Below are positions 1-12,084 of a stretch of 64,000 bases of DNA, piece after piece; the stretch's first letter is position 1; every line of letters begins with the position of its first letter. This DNA is from Clitopilus passeckerianus (taxonomy: Eukaryota; Basidiomycota; Agaricomycetes; Agaricales; Entolomataceae), in assembly GCA_944990035.1 (NCBI GenBank), contig CALYLX010000154.1, forward strand, positions 62,001 through 126,000, in the 5' to 3' direction. The position numbers and the translations under genes are program-made. A model generated the notes under the pieces. It saw only the letters and a list, made by a program, of their open reading frames with translations. It ran no database searches and was not told the DNA's origin.

Positions 1-2068
1 CCCATTCGCCCATCTATTCTCAGCTAGGCCGCCAAGAGCTAGGCGAGCGTCTTTGAATTTTCTTGGGTGGAAGTGCTATCAGCGAGGCTCGTTCAGGCCC
101 CAGCCCCTCAATTATAACCAACTGATGGCGATGCTCTGTCTGGGTGACCCCCCGCATGCGTCTAATTCCATATGTTAACTTGTTTCTTGAGGTCCCCGAG
201 TCCTTTCTGCATACTTGTGGAGGGGGTCGTCTGACTCGGCCGTTAATGCAACACGCATGCGTTATTTTGACATCGCTGATTAGTAGCCCCCGCTAGAGTC
301 TGGCGGCTGGCTTGTTCTACCTCTTTATATGACGATTTGGACGGATTTTTTTCACAGTTATCTTCGATTTCTTTGAATATAAACCAGGTAAGACAGCTTT
401 GGATCGCTGGCCGAAATTGAGATGGGTCTATACAATTCGCAGTCTAATCGAGAGGTCGATGCTGTGAAATAGGCGGAAGCTGGTAACCCAGATCACCCAC
501 AATGCCTCAACCGACGCAGATTCCGATGTGTTTGTCAGTACTCTCGGTCTGTCATACAATAAGCGCGATATAACCTCACAGGCGACTAATGTGAATCCCG
601 TAGTATGTCAACGAAGCGAGACGCACCGAGATCCGTGAAAATGCTAGATCTGAACCTATGGCCCTGTGTATAAGTCGGCTGCAATTGTGACGATGCTGAG
701 GATTGTGGAGGTTTCGCAGACCTGGGCCTGGAAGAGTGATGTCGGTCATGATTTGTGGGCAATCCTAAGTCGCCACCGTCGATGTGTAAGGCGGAGGCCA
801 GGAGGCTAAGTGTTTGGACCGCAAAGCACGGGAGTCACTATCGGCGCCAGAGATAACGCATGAGGCAGAGTTTGGACCGGTGGGAAGATCAGCCCGGAGT
901 CATTTTTACTGTCAAGCTGGGGCCTACGTGTAGAGGAAGAACTAGACTGTACGGCTCGTGTTCCATCCGCAGGACGCAATTACCGTTCCATTTTTTGAAA
1001 ACCGAAGGAATACGTCAGAGGCATTCTGTACGCAGAAGGTCGACTCATGGTGAGATGTCGTCGGATCCACGTTGAGTGTCTCCAGATGTAACGATCAAGT
1101 GAACAAAAAAATTGCCGCCTCGTGTCGAGATCATCAGGCTTCTTGCAGTTAAAAGCTGGGTTCTCAAGGAGGATTCTTTGATATAGATTCAAGTCCAAGC
1201 CATCTTGCCCTTGTGCTCGAATCAGCGGACTTGGATAGTCTGCAGCTCCGGAGTTATGTCGGTAGCAAGTTGGTCAATGGCGAGAACCTCGACTTCGGAC
1301 AAGAGTCTTGGAGTCTTGGGATCTGAAAGAACTAATGTGTTGAATTCTTGTACGGTCTGGATGTCGTCTGTCGATACGAAAGTGAGGCAGTCATCTGAGC
1401 AACCTACCAGTGAATTGTCTCCGATTGAACTTTGAGGTGGTCCGACAAGCGCCGAGTTTCGTTCAGCAACAGCCTGAGGGTTGACTATTACCACCGACTG
1501 TCGGGGTATAGCCTAATACCATTGCAGCTCCAGCGCCAGTTCTAAACAATCGCGAGATGGCTCATGGCTGACCCTACTCGGAACACTCACCGTCTTTGGA
1601 GAGTTGGACGAATCTGTTCGCTTCCCTTCTCGATCTTCTGATGGTGTCTGGCGCGGACTGAACCTCTCACTGAGAAGGCGAGAAGATAATACAGGCGCTA
1701 CGATGGCCCACCAGACAGTGCGACTCGCTCTCCTATCTTAAGTAAGTGCTTGGATAGCATATTTTGGCCAGCGCCCTGCTTCTCTTCGATGGTTTGGGCC
1801 AATGTCAATTGTTATCTGGCTCATGATCACTGTGGGGATCTGGATGTCTATTTTGGCTAGTCCCATTTCACCTGGCTGTTCTAAGACCGGCTCAAACACC
1901 TCCTGGGCAGATTTAATATGATCTTGTACCGAGCAAGAGCACCGAAGCCACGAGGATAGGCGCGCTGTTCGACCCTTCGGGAGGGCAGTAGACGTATAAG
2001 TAGTCACATTGGTTGGCTAGACCACCCCAACTCCAACTGTCGCTGCAACTGGGACGTCTACCTTCACC
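1..2068. other. gene-poor stretch, no supported gene
   Basis: No gene model could be built here. Two open stretches on the minus strand (about 1222-1494 and 1738-2007) have a protein-like composition but no start, splice partner or recognisable motif. They could be exons of an unknown gene or chance reading frames. Confidence 0.4.
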
Positions 2069-2492
2069 ATGCCTACCTTGATCCCAAAGCGCCTCAAATT
2101 GATGCTCAACGGCTCATCGAAACGAACAACGCCTTCTGTGTCTCGACAATCCAGCTCTGACGAGTCGGACGGGAGCATACCTCCCTCGCCTACGTCTGAG
2201 TATTCGTATATGACCAAATCGAGGAGGTCTACGAGTAGCGAAAGCGACTACGAGTCATATGCCTCGTTTTCTGGCCCACAATTCACTACTAGGAGTTCAA
2301 AAAAGAAACAGGAATACATTGTGTTACAACTATCGATGGTGCCAGGGGTGAGTAGATAGTCCGCACTCTCAAGCACTTTGTTGACAATCCCTGAATCACA
2401 GTGCTTCTAAGCATGCCTGGACCATTCCGACTTACCATCCCCACTGGCTAAACTTCCTGGAACAACCAAGTATACGTCTCCAATCCCGATGA
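2069..2492 (+). CDS. small Ser-rich hypothetical protein
   Basis: Unrecognised protein of about 119 residues. Model: exon 2069-2347, a 64-base intron with a GTGAGT donor, exon 2412-2492 ending in TGA. The N-terminal half is rich in Ser, Thr and basic residues (many SS, SD and RR pairs), so it is probably disordered. No domain, signal peptide or membrane segment is visible. An alternative acceptor nine bases upstream would end the protein at once after two residues, so the C-terminus is uncertain. The two tRNA genes that follow lie on the other strand. Confidence 0.4.
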
Positions 2493-2771
2493 TCATCGGC
2501 TTCACACCACAGGAATTTGTATGCTACAATACCCACCGGTCTTAATTCGATACCCTTGTACCAATACCAATCTTTCGTCACTGATCCAGTTTTACAACAT
2601 GGAATGCCACGTTCTTTCGGCCACCATCCATTTTCTCTTCTTGTATTCATGTATTTCTTGGTCTTGTCAATAGCAGTCCTCCATCCTGATATGGCCTGTG
2701 AAAATATCAATATACTGCTCGAACTAACGTTTCGAACACCAAACATGAGCTCTGTAAAAAAGGGTAACCTC

Positions 2772-2855
2772 TACCGACGACGGGGATCGAACCCGCAACC
2801 CCCACCTTACACGATGGTGTAGGAAAGTGATGCGCTACCATTGCGCCACGACGGC
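2772..2855 (-). tRNA. tRNA-Arg (anticodon CCU), intron-containing
   Basis: An 84-base tRNA on the minus strand. The D arm (GCGC stem with AATGGTA loop) and the T arm with TTCGATC loop are clear. The anticodon loop reads TTCCTA followed by a 12-base intron after position 37, giving anticodon CCU, which reads AGG. The acceptor stem has one U-U mismatch at pair 5-68, which its neighbour lacks. Confidence 0.85.
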
Positions 2856-2986
2856 GTTGCAAATCGCTGAGCTTTCTGACACATCACACCTTCTCTGCCA
2901 TCATGGACACCTTCAACCCGATAAGCCCGAGCTTGTTAATGTCAGAGATGAGGTCATCACTCCTCAAGCCTTGAGGAGGGAAAAAA

Positions 2987-3067
2987 TACCGCCGACGGGG
3001 ATCGAACCCGCAACCCCCACCTACCAAGTCATAGGAAAGTGATGCGCTACCGTTGCGCCACGACGGC
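2987..3067 (-). tRNA. tRNA-Arg (anticodon CCU), second tandem copy
   Basis: An 81-base copy of the neighbouring tRNA-Arg, 131 bases away on the same strand. The mature parts are nearly identical, but the intron after position 37 is 9 bases and unrelated in sequence to the 12-base intron of the other copy. Its acceptor stem pairs fully if a U-G pair is allowed at 5-68. Confidence 0.87.
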
Positions 3068-3309
3068 TGCTAGCTTTCGGCGAGCAGGATCAGTCCCGAG
3101 CGTGGCCTTGACGTTGGCGATGACACTCTGCACGTCGTTGGAAGCGATGACCAACTCCTGAACAATGAACCGACGGTCAGCTGAGGAGTGATGACACCTC
3201 GTTGATGGCGATATACCGCCTGAATGGGCCTGTGATCGTTCATTGCAAGCGAGGTCAAAAACATGGAAACAGCCAACTTTCGTCACTTCCACCACCACGA
3301 ACGCCCCTC

Positions 3310-4550
3310 ATGGCTTCACAGCTTGCTGCTGCTTTTGCCGCCATCGATCCGGTTTACCAATGGCCTGCGAAGTTCTGCACCATCGTGACTCTTGCGACAT
3401 GGGTCGTGTCGTTGATTACCTCTAATGTTTCTCAAGTCGACCGTTTGTGGACCTTTTTGCCCACAATCTACACAGCGTACTACGCGTTGATGCCTCTCTG
3501 GCCGCAAGAACCGTTATTTCCTCTGTGTCCGTACACTCCTAAGGCCCTGGGGTGGGCAGTTGTCAAGGATTACAGTCCTAGGGCGGTCCTTATGCTGAGT
3601 TTGGCTGTTATTTGGATGTTTAGGTCAGTTTCTCCTTGAGTATATGCGTGAGATTCGCCTAACCTCTGTCTTCAAGGCTGAGTTACAATACCTATCGTCG
3701 AGGCTTATTCAACCTGTACGTGTTCATATTGCTTTACTTGGTTTGAAGCTGACTATATGCATGCCTGCAGCAAAGATGAAGACTATCGTTGGGCAGTCTT
3801 GAGAACTCAGCTCCCTCCCTGGCTTTTCCAAGTGACCAACCTTACATTCATTGCGGCCATCCAAAATGTTTTGTTGCTCGGTCTAAGCATTCCAGCCAAG
3901 ATTGCGTCGACTTCTCAATCTCATTCACTCCTCTCCACATCCGATTACCTTCTCGCCAGCTTAGCCCTACTCGACCTTGTGGTCGAGTTCACCGCCGATA
4001 ATCAGCAATATGCTTTCCACGGATACAAGCATGCTCTTGTCAAGAAGGGCGCTCAGCAATATGACGCTAAGCATCACTGGCTTGGAGCACGATTGAACTG
4101 GACTCCGACTGACGCAAAGCGAGGATTTATCACGAGGGGCCTCTGGGCTTACAGCAGGCATCCTAACTTTGCCTGCGAACAGAGTTTCTGGGTATGTCAA
4201 TGTATATTCGTTGGCACCGATCGGTCGCTAATTCATTTTTTTTCTAGTGGATCATGAACCTCATCCCCGTTCTCGCACCAGGTGCACCTGAGTCAACCCT
4301 CGACAATGTTTTACCGTCCCTTGGTCCTGCAATCGCTTTGACCATGCTCTTCTGGTCATCCACGCCCTATACCGAAGCTATCACGAGCAAGAAGTATCCC
4401 GAATATGCTGCATATCAGGCCCGCGTTGGGATGTTTGGTCCTTTGGAGACATTTGGGAAAGGTTTTGTCGCCGCAATCAGAGGAAATAAGACAGCGTTGG
4501 AGGCAAAAGTATGGGGAGAGGACATCACTGGTGAGAAGAAGGAACAGTGA
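3310..4550 (+). CDS. DUF1295 / steroid 5-alpha-reductase-like membrane protein
   Basis: A 358-residue multi-pass membrane protein of the DUF1295 family, which is related to steroid 5-alpha-reductase and isoprenylcysteine methyltransferase enzymes; the substrate is unknown. Exons: 3310-3623, 3677-3715, 3771-4191, 4248-4550, all GT-AG and in frame. Hydrophobic segments fill the N-terminal third (around residues 15-35 and 50-70) and occur again mid-protein and near the C-terminus. The motif LWAYSRHPNFACEQ near residue 255 is the family signature that binds NADPH or a cofactor in related enzymes. It is expected in the endoplasmic reticulum membrane. The 39-base second exon encodes the conserved stretch before KDEDYRWA. 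Confidence 0.88.
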
Positions 4551-4984
4551 TGTATGTCTGTACCCATCGCTACTTTTTGCTCAAAAGTACCTTAGTACGA
4601 GTTCAGCTGTACTACTTCATGAAATGGCACCATATAGTTGTGTACAATTACGTTGAGCCACACTCCAAACAATGTCATTGCGATAGAAATGTCGGCAATG
4701 TACTTATTCTATGCAACAACCCATGTGCAGAACCCCAGGGGTGCGCTGCACCATACCCGTAAGTTCTTGTATGCAAGCATTCAAAGAATCCAGAAATTCA
4801 AAAGATATGTGTTTCATCTCTCCTACAATACTAACTCTACACAAGTAAAGCCAGACAGTTAGCGACGCGGAGCTCGAGCGATCCAGCTCTCGAGACCTGC
4901 CACGAATACTAGTAGATGTATTGATGAGTACGAGATTATGCCCAATTGTTTTCACCCCAAACGAAGGCTAGTGTATCATGACAT

Positions 4985-5932
4985 CTACACCAAAGCCAAT
5001 CCAGTGATGAGTGCAACGAAGGCAGTGATACCAACACCAAGGAGAGGTGTGGAGGCGCCTCTTGGTGCACCATTGCCCACAGCTGCAACAGGTATCGATG
5101 CCGAAGGGCGGACCGATGTTGTCGAAGCGGGGGTGGTGGAAGTAGGAGAAGGAGCAGCTGTAGTGCCAGAAGGCTCGTAGTCTCCCAAAACCAGGCCCTG
5201 AGGAATACCGCCATCTAGAAACAATGTTAGCAGATGTTCAGTAAGTGAGGGGAGATACAGAACATACCAACAAAGTCAGCGCCACATTTGTCAGAGGCAG
5301 CCTTCTTATCGTCGTCGCTGAAGGTACCGGGGGCACCAGAGTTGATAATGCTGAATGCTCCGTGGTTGCAGTTGGTGCATAGAACCTTGGAGGAGAGGCC
5401 GTTGCCGATGGCCTTGGCAATGGCGGTGACATCCTTGTCATCAAGGTTCATTGTGCCAGTCTCCGATTCCAAATTCTTGAGCGTTTGAGTTGCACATCTG
5501 GTTTGACCACTGCGGATATCGTCAGCTTCTGTGCCAGGTAAATGTATCGGGAAGAACTCACTCCTTCAAGCAAACGACCTTTCTTGCGGTCCAATAGTTC
5601 TTGGTGATCCAATCAATAGTGGTTTTGGAATCTGAAAGGTCGAATTCGGCCGAGCACCCTGCCGTGAGGTTGGAAGCCAATGCTGAGATAGCATCAGTGC
5701 TGCAAGGAGCACTCATGCACATAGCGTTCAACCAATTCTCGAGAGGGTCAATAACCGAATCTTGGGTGTTCCCAGCGCCAACGAGGATCGGCAGGAGGAG
5801 GTTGGGAGCCAAACATTGAGAAATCTCGTTCGTGGTCGCGATGTTCATCAACGTGTTCATACATCCAATCGAGAATGAGTTTGCAGATACAAAGCCAGCC
5901 AGGGCAGCGATCGTGGCAACGCGGAACATCAT
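4985..5932 (-). CDS. secreted Cys-rich GPI-type protein, copy 1
   Basis: A 280-residue protein of unknown function, clearly paralogous to the next gene (6525-7619). Exons on the minus strand: 5932-5562, 5509-5268, 5214-4985. Residues 1-18 form a signal peptide ending near FVSANS. The mature part has regularly spaced cysteines, with shared blocks such as QCLAPNLLLPIL, CSTDAISALASNLTAGC and RKVVCLK, then a Ser/Thr/Ala-rich stalk and a hydrophobic C-terminus (GITAFVALITGLALV), which together suggest a GPI-anchored wall or surface protein. An alternative start 39 bases upstream would spoil the signal peptide. It has its own TATA box at 6034-6041. Confidence 0.82.
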
Positions 5933-6033
5933 CTTGTCGAGAGGAGAGGTATGAAAAGGCAGACCGTTCAACGGTGTGGGTAGGAGGATGGATGAGATAT
6001 CAAATCTGGGGTCTCAAGCATGTCGACGAGCGG

Positions 6034-6041
6034 TTTATATA
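6034..6041 (-). promoter_or_regulatory. TATA box of secreted protein copy 1
   Basis: Minus-strand TATATAAA, about 100 bases upstream of the start codon at 5932. The stretch 5933-6524 otherwise holds no gene. Confidence 0.6.
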
Positions 6042-6524
6042 GCTTGGGCGTCGCTTTCAGGGTTAGCGATGCGAAGCGTTTCATCATGAGGTTGATCAGG
6101 AGGGCACAGCTTTTCTATTTGCGCTGGAACCGTTTGATGTTAAAACGGTGATGCCGCTGATGCAGGTTGCTATCTGCAGGAAGGCTTCGAACCTTTCAGT
6201 CAAGAAAAATGGCAGAAGAAAGCCCTATTGAAGGCGGTTGACAGGATTGACAAAGTACTGAAACTTGACTGGACCTTGCAGGTACACCGTGAGCACAGCG
6301 AAGGCCAGATGTCAAATTGATCACGCCAGAAAGCATTGGCGCCAAGGGACCATACGATTGTGGTCCTCGGTGATGTGAGGGTACTATCAGTCTTGTTTCG
6401 TCTAGTATGTGCCGATGTCGTTTGAAGAGCTGATGGTGGGTGGGCACTGCGCTTGCCAAAGAAGTTTGCCTCAAAAGCTCTCAAGGGACGAGGGGAGTGA
6501 ATTCAAACAACTATCATTCAGCAG

Positions 6525-7619
6525 CTAAATAAGGAGCACTGCAGAAATAGCTAACGCTGCACCGATAACTGCGGCTGAATACACTGTGCTGAACGTACTC
6601 ATCGCAGATGAGTCGTAATTAGCAGCCTTGGTAGGCCCAGTTGAATTAGTGTTGTTGTCTGTGGGCGTCCGTTAGTCAAGATACTCAAACGCGTCTCTCA
6701 GCAAATGCTTACTGGTGTTAGAAGTCGTCTTGAGCGCAACCCCACAGAAATTACCAACGCCTGGGAACAGGTTCTCCATAGAGCCTGGGTAGTCTGTCTC
6801 CAAAATATTGGCAGCCGACTGAATGCATTTGGTGCACGTGAAGTTGGCAGGAATAGTGAGTGCACTCTTGGTCGGGACGGGGAAGTCAACGGACGGTGGA
6901 TTGACCGTCTGCGTTTCGTTCACTGAGCGAGCACCAAATCTTCGTCGTTTCGGTGTATTCGAGGTAGAGGTTGAGTTACTGGTGGAAGCTTTGATGGAAC
7001 CCAACTTCTGGATGAAGGTGCCTGCATCGGCAATGAGAGCACCGATGCTGCTATCTGAGACGTTGGCAGACCAGGTTGTGTTCACAAAATACCCTTGTAG
7101 ATCGGTCAAGGTCTGTGCAACACAATTCTTTCCAGAGCTGTCAAATACATGAAATTAGCACGGGTTTTCAATGAGGAAACTGAGGGAACGCACTCCTTCA
7201 AACACAAAATTTTGCGGGCAGTGGGATAGATGAACTGAGCGCCGTGTAGGTTTTCCAACAGCGCGGACGATACACTGCTGTCCTTGGCGCAACCGACAGT
7301 AACGTTCTTGACAACAGCAGAGAGTGTTGCGTCGCTGCAAGGTTTGGCAGCGCACATATGGCCCACCCATGTGTCGAAGGTTTCAATGAATGAAGTGCTC
7401 TGAGACCCGGTCAGAGCAGGAATCAGAGAGGCCGGTGCGAGGCAAGCAGCAGCATCCGGGTTAGCAGCGACCTTTACTAGGGCTGTCTGGCAGCCTGCAG
7501 AGATCCTGGACGCACGATCAGATTTTTGAAAAGCTAAGTTAGAGCCGAACAGAAGGAACTCACTGTGCAGCAGCTGCGTAGCCAACCAGGGCTACGATCG
7601 TCAGAACGGTGGAGAACAT
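6525..7619 (-). CDS. secreted Cys-rich GPI-type protein, copy 2
   Basis: A 308-residue paralogue of the protein at 4985-5932, oriented the same way. Exons: 7619-7564, 7505-7194, 7137-6713, 6658-6525. A short first exon encodes the signal peptide (VALVGYAAA). The same cysteine pattern follows: blocks ACLAPASLIPALTG, CSDATLSAVVKNVTVGC and RKILCLK mirror copy 1. A longer insertion with a basic KRRRF patch sits before the second Cys domain (FTCTKCIQSAANILE). The end is hydrophobic (VIGAALAISAVLLI) after an Asn/Thr-rich stretch, again like a GPI signal. The two genes share an intron position after the RK-CLK block. The function is unknown; a surface protein is inferred only from topology. Confidence 0.83.
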
Positions 7620-7688
7620 CACTCGAAACCGGCGAGGAGGACGGGGGAGATATCAAATCTGCAGAAACCGGTCATCGTTCGTCACCGC

Positions 7689-7696
7689 TATTTATA
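7689..7696 (-). promoter_or_regulatory. TATA box of secreted protein copy 2
   Basis: Minus-strand TATAAATA about 70 bases upstream of the start codon at 7619, placed as in copy 1. Confidence 0.6.
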
Positions 7697-8300
7697 CTGC
7701 CGTCGTTGCTGGTAATGGCCATCAAGGGCTGTGATCCAATCAGCCTTGTCGTCGAGCTTGGTGCGGCGGATCCATTTCTCGTTTCATGAAGTCTTCGGCA
7801 TCTCTGTTCAAGCAGCTCCCTTCGGAATGTTCGTCATTTCTGAGCCGGTAGAGTCGCCGACAACGATCGAGGAGTTATATGTCGCATTGGCCCACCAGAA
7901 GTTTCGCGTATTCACCGACACCAGAGGGTTACAAAGTTCGAATAAATCACCATTCGCATCGCATGTAAGCTCGCAATGTTGGCAATTGGTGGAGATCTGT
8001 GGTGTTGCGCTGAAGATGTCCTTCCATGGCCATGGGCGAATCCGCTTGTGGTGACCTGCCGAATCAACAGATGTAACGCCAAGTTGAAAGCCTCGACCTC
8101 GATCCTATTCCTCCGTTCTTCACTACGTTTTGGATACCCTTCTACCTCTCCTTTACTCCCTTGAGATACCCACCATCTTTGATACGAAAACTATCTGTGC
8201 TGCCGCCAAGTGCGAGCCATTCCTTTTAGGAAAGACTGTGATTGTCCTCTGCGTTGCACCAATTTCGCCTCGATAACCAGCTCCAAAACACTGGCGCTCA

Positions 8301-10270
8301 ATGGAAGTTATCAGGCCTCCAGGCGCAAATGACTCTGTCAGCACAACTTCCGAACGCTGGAAGGAGTCCGTACGTGAGGAATGTCATGCAGCTACTCTGA
8401 TTGTTGAAAATCCCTCTCCATCCCGCTACGACGTCCTCACCTTTCTGAAAGCTTCTGCTCAGTATTGCATGCAACGCAAACAAGAATTCGCCTTGGAGGA
8501 GCATGGATGGAGGCGCATTCGCCATGTTCCTTCCTCCCCTAGCAAGATTTCTACATTGGCTACGCCTTTCAACTTTGCCCACCCACCGAGTTTACTTTCT
8601 TCTGCTCTTGGAGGCGCCGTTGACGCATACAAGGCGGCGGCTTGGTCTTTCACAGACCGATATCCCGCTTCATTGTACGACAGGCCCCGAAATCATTCGC
8701 TGGCGTCCAGCAGTGATTTGATGTCGGTGGCGAACGATGGCGCAGACATGGAGCACTTGAAAGATGGGGCAGCTGTCGTTGTATCTGGGATTGTCCTGAC
8801 CGTTGGAATGATAGCAGTAGTAAAACGGGTTAGTCCCTGTCACATCGCCCTACGCAACCAATGTTGATTTCTTTATTGTAGCTTGCATCTGCTTTGAGTC
8901 GACGTAAATCCCCGAGGGCACGAAACGGGACACAGATGGTGCGTCTGCCCTCTACATATAGCATGATCGTGGTCTCATGGATTGAGCGATCAGCCTTCTC
9001 AACCGCTTGCTCTGTCAATTCGGCCGAAAGAGAAAGCAGACGCTAAAGCTCTGCAAATAGAACTGTCACACCTTACAACGGAACTTCAAGCAAAAGACGC
9101 CCAGTTGGAAATTATGGAGGAAAAGGTCGCTCAAGGGGAATTCAACGAGAAGGTACTGCGAAAGGCGTTGTTGCGAGAGAGGGCGGCCAGCCTCGGGGCT
9201 CACGAGGGGTTCGCGGCCATAGAGGAGGCTTTTGCTGTGCGTTTTGAATGCTGTCTAGCAGACCAAGAAGACCTGCACAACGAGATACGTCAACTCAGGG
9301 ATCAACTTCACAACCAGCAAGCCACCTCCGTGGTCGAGAATGAACAACTTCTTAAGACCCTCGAAGTCGCACAAGGCACTATCAAGGACCTTGTGGCTGT
9401 CAAGGAGGCTTTCACTGATCAACTCAAGGGATCCTTGGCAGAGCAGGTGAAGCTGGAAAACGAGATTTGTCGACTTCATGTTCTACACGGCGCATCTGAG
9501 GTAGAAAACCTCCGACTACGCGAGGCGCTTGACGAGGTGAACCGCACTATCATGGATCACGAAGCGCTTGAAAAGACTTTACGGGATGCTGCTGGAACTG
9601 GGAAAGAAGCACCTAAACTCGGCGACGCTCCTGTAGAAGAGGGTCATGCTCCTACCCTGGTGGTTGCAAGGCTCCTGGTCTCAGACGGCGAAATGAGCGT
9701 TGCACTATATGGCGAGAGGACAATGGATGGTACTAGCGTGGAAGAAAGTGAAGATGAATCTGTTACTGGCACCGATTATCCCGACTCTAGCGCTTCTGAG
9801 ATCGAGACTGAAACTGGTGCCGATGACGATGATGATGGAGTGTCAGATTTCTTCAATAATCTCTCGGAAGCGGAGGGGGAAGCTTATCGCACCTTGTGGA
9901 ACATGAAAGAAGGGGAGAGGTACAATGTCGAAGACCTTTCTGCCCTCCCGCCCTCTGTGTTCAATCCGTCGTCGGGTCAGAGGGTACATACTTGGGTGAG
10001 TATACTGTCGGCCTCGTCATGCCATTCTATGCACTGACCCGCCTGCAGAAATCTAAGAAGCGTGCAAGAGCGCTCCGTGCGCTGTTAGAAGCCAACAATC
10101 AACAGAACTCGGGACTTTCGTCCACTGGATCTTCTCCAGTTCCCGTCGGTCAGGGCGCAGTCAAGTCCCGATCTGACGAGGAAATCGAGACGAACGATGG
10201 CTTGTCCGTTTTTGATTCCGACAATGAAGAATCTTTCATCTATGATGGTGATAGTAGTTACGAGCCATAA
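8301..10270 (+). CDS. membrane-anchored acidic coiled-coil protein
   Basis: A 602-residue unrecognised protein. Exons: 8301-8828, 8882-8938, 8994-9995, 10049-10270. One hydrophobic segment (AAVVVSGIVLTVGMIAVV, about residues 157-174) is followed by a basic patch. Then comes a long run of Glu/Lys/Leu heptads (about residues 200-400) that should form coiled coil, with repeated phrases such as LRDQLHNQQA and ENEICRLHVL. The C-terminal third is very acidic (ESEDESVTG, TGADDDDDGVSD) and ends in another acidic tail. The layout suggests a tether on an organelle membrane with a cytosolic coiled coil, but no family was identified. Exon 3 must start at 8994, because an acceptor seven bases earlier runs into a stop. 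Confidence 0.72.
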
Positions 10271-10596
10271 GTTTGTCCTTCTACCTTTAAAGTCGTTGAA
10301 CCCGATGATTGATTCTGCAGGTCCTTGCTCTCTTGTTATCGCCGTCCCCAAGCTTTGATTGCGTCTCAGCAATTCCGGCACCACGACCGGGCGTATCTGT
10401 ACTTTTCTTCCTCTAGCATTCTGTATCCCGTATCATAGCTTGCAAATGAGACTACGTGAACGTTGTCAATAACTGCTTCCGGATGAGTTTCAATTAGTCT
10501 GAGAGGATACTAATACATGTGCGAGATAAATTAAGCGTGCATGAGAACGGGAAAGAAATGATAGAGAAATGTAGGTATGTAGAATCGTGAGCAAGA

Positions 10597-11670
10597 TCAT
10601 TCCTCATATATTCGAACACGTCCACCACCCCAATTCGTCATTACGGCCTTTCCGTCGCCAGTGGGTTGAGTAAACGCGATTTGGCCCTTACTAGGGTCAA
10701 CTGGGCAGCCGTGAATAAACGTCTTTGCAGCAGCGGAAAGCAAGCAACTGGCAATTCCCTGTCTACGATGAGAAGAGGGAACGAACAACCGGGGGATGCC
10801 CATGGGAGTTGGTAGAGGTGCTGGGTGGCAGAACAAGCCTGTGCTTGTATCGACGACAACTAGCGATTGTGTCGGTGGTGTCGCCTTAGGAGGAGATTCT
10901 GGGGATGCGCTATCTTCGGAGGAGGTAGCACGGGACGCTGCTTCGACGTCCGCTGGAGAAGCGATCTCCATTGCGGTGGCGATTCGTTGAGCAATGACGC
11001 AGCCAACAATCTTTTCCCGGCTTGGACTTGATGCAGCTGGTAGCAAGAAAAGGTAGGCCTTCGAGGCATGAAGGACCTCGGGGCTGAGCGGAGGCGCAGA
11101 TAGTGTGAGATTGATGGTTTCAAGTAGTGTTGTGAGCTATGGAGATTCGTTAGCCATGATGAAGGCGTTCTGAGGCCCAATTCATACCTTTGCTCCGACT
11201 TTGCCTCCAGCGTCGCATTTAAATGATATTATTCTTCCTTTGTTGCCGTCTTTTAGTTTGACAGTGCTAGAGATCTCTGTTAAGCCGTGCTTCAGACCAT
11301 CTTTTTCCTCTTCCCGCCCCCATTCCATCCCTTTGCGTATTCTGATGCATTGCGACCGATGTAAGCTCTCGTCATCTGGTGCTCCTTTCGTATATGTGAG
11401 CCCACATAGCGAACAGGACTTGAGAGTCGTCTGGTCAATGCAGAAGTGCAGCTGCGTCAGCTTCTTCTGCTTGGGCTTCTCTGCTGAGCTTTCTTTTGAC
11501 TTCTTTGTGCGCTTTGCTGGTGGCTCTGTGGCCTCAGAAAATAGATTTGAGGATTCTCGGAAAAGGCGTTTCCGTTTCGGTGAGTCATTATCATGAGCAC
11601 TAGTCGGAGATGATGTGCACGGCGCTGCGCTTCTCTTGGAAGAGTACGTCTTTGTTATCTTGCCCGGCAT
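10597..11670 (-). CDS. ECO1: Eco1-type cohesin acetyltransferase
   Basis: A 340-residue N-acetyltransferase that acetylates the Smc3 head of cohesin in S phase to establish sister-chromatid cohesion in the nucleus. Exons: 11670-11188 and 11136-10597. The basic, Ser-rich N-terminus (residues 1-80) is followed by the family's single C2H2-type zinc finger (CSLCGLTYTKG, then H and C, about residues 86-110). The acetyltransferase domain follows, with RLFVPSSHRRQGIASCLL as the acetyl-CoA loop. The C-terminal signature FTQPTGDGKAVMTNWGGG closes the domain as in yeast Eco1 and human ESCO. A Ser/Ala/Pro-rich insertion lies within the acetyltransferase part. The gene is convergent with the coiled-coil gene, 326 bases away. 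Confidence 0.93.
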
Positions 11671-12084
11671 CGTGGTTGTTGTGGTTAGAGTCGTTTCGGC
11701 CGTGACTTGGTCGCGTCTTGAATCATCAACAATGGTTCTGCGGACGCGACGCGTTATTCACGTGATCGCGGTTCCGAAATCCGCATCCGTTGCATTCTTC
11801 GACTTTTGCTTGTCTTTCGCGCAACTTTTACAACCTTTCTTCAACGTTCCTTATAGCAACTTGATCCTGGCTGTAGTATTCTGGCACCTCTCCGAGAATA
11901 AGCTCTGCACCCCTCTCAGGCACAGCCTCATGATCATATGTATGATCCTTGAACAGGCTTCAAACAAATTCTTGGCCGCTTCATGACCGCCTGCTAATCA
12001 AGGAACATAACATGGGAAGCAATCAGCACTCTTACGTGGACGAAGGGTTCTTCCACGCTCTCAATTTCATCGTAAGCCCCACCC
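11671..12084. other. intergenic, divergent promoter region
   Basis: Space between the divergent ECO1 and SDR genes. No gene or motif is seen. Confidence 0.5.

Noticed and set aside
8962..8993. Earlier acceptors for exon 3 of the coiled-coil gene
   Set aside because: The acceptor at 8961 leads to a stop at 8964 or a wrong phase, and the one at 8986 runs into an early TAA; only the acceptor before 8994 works.
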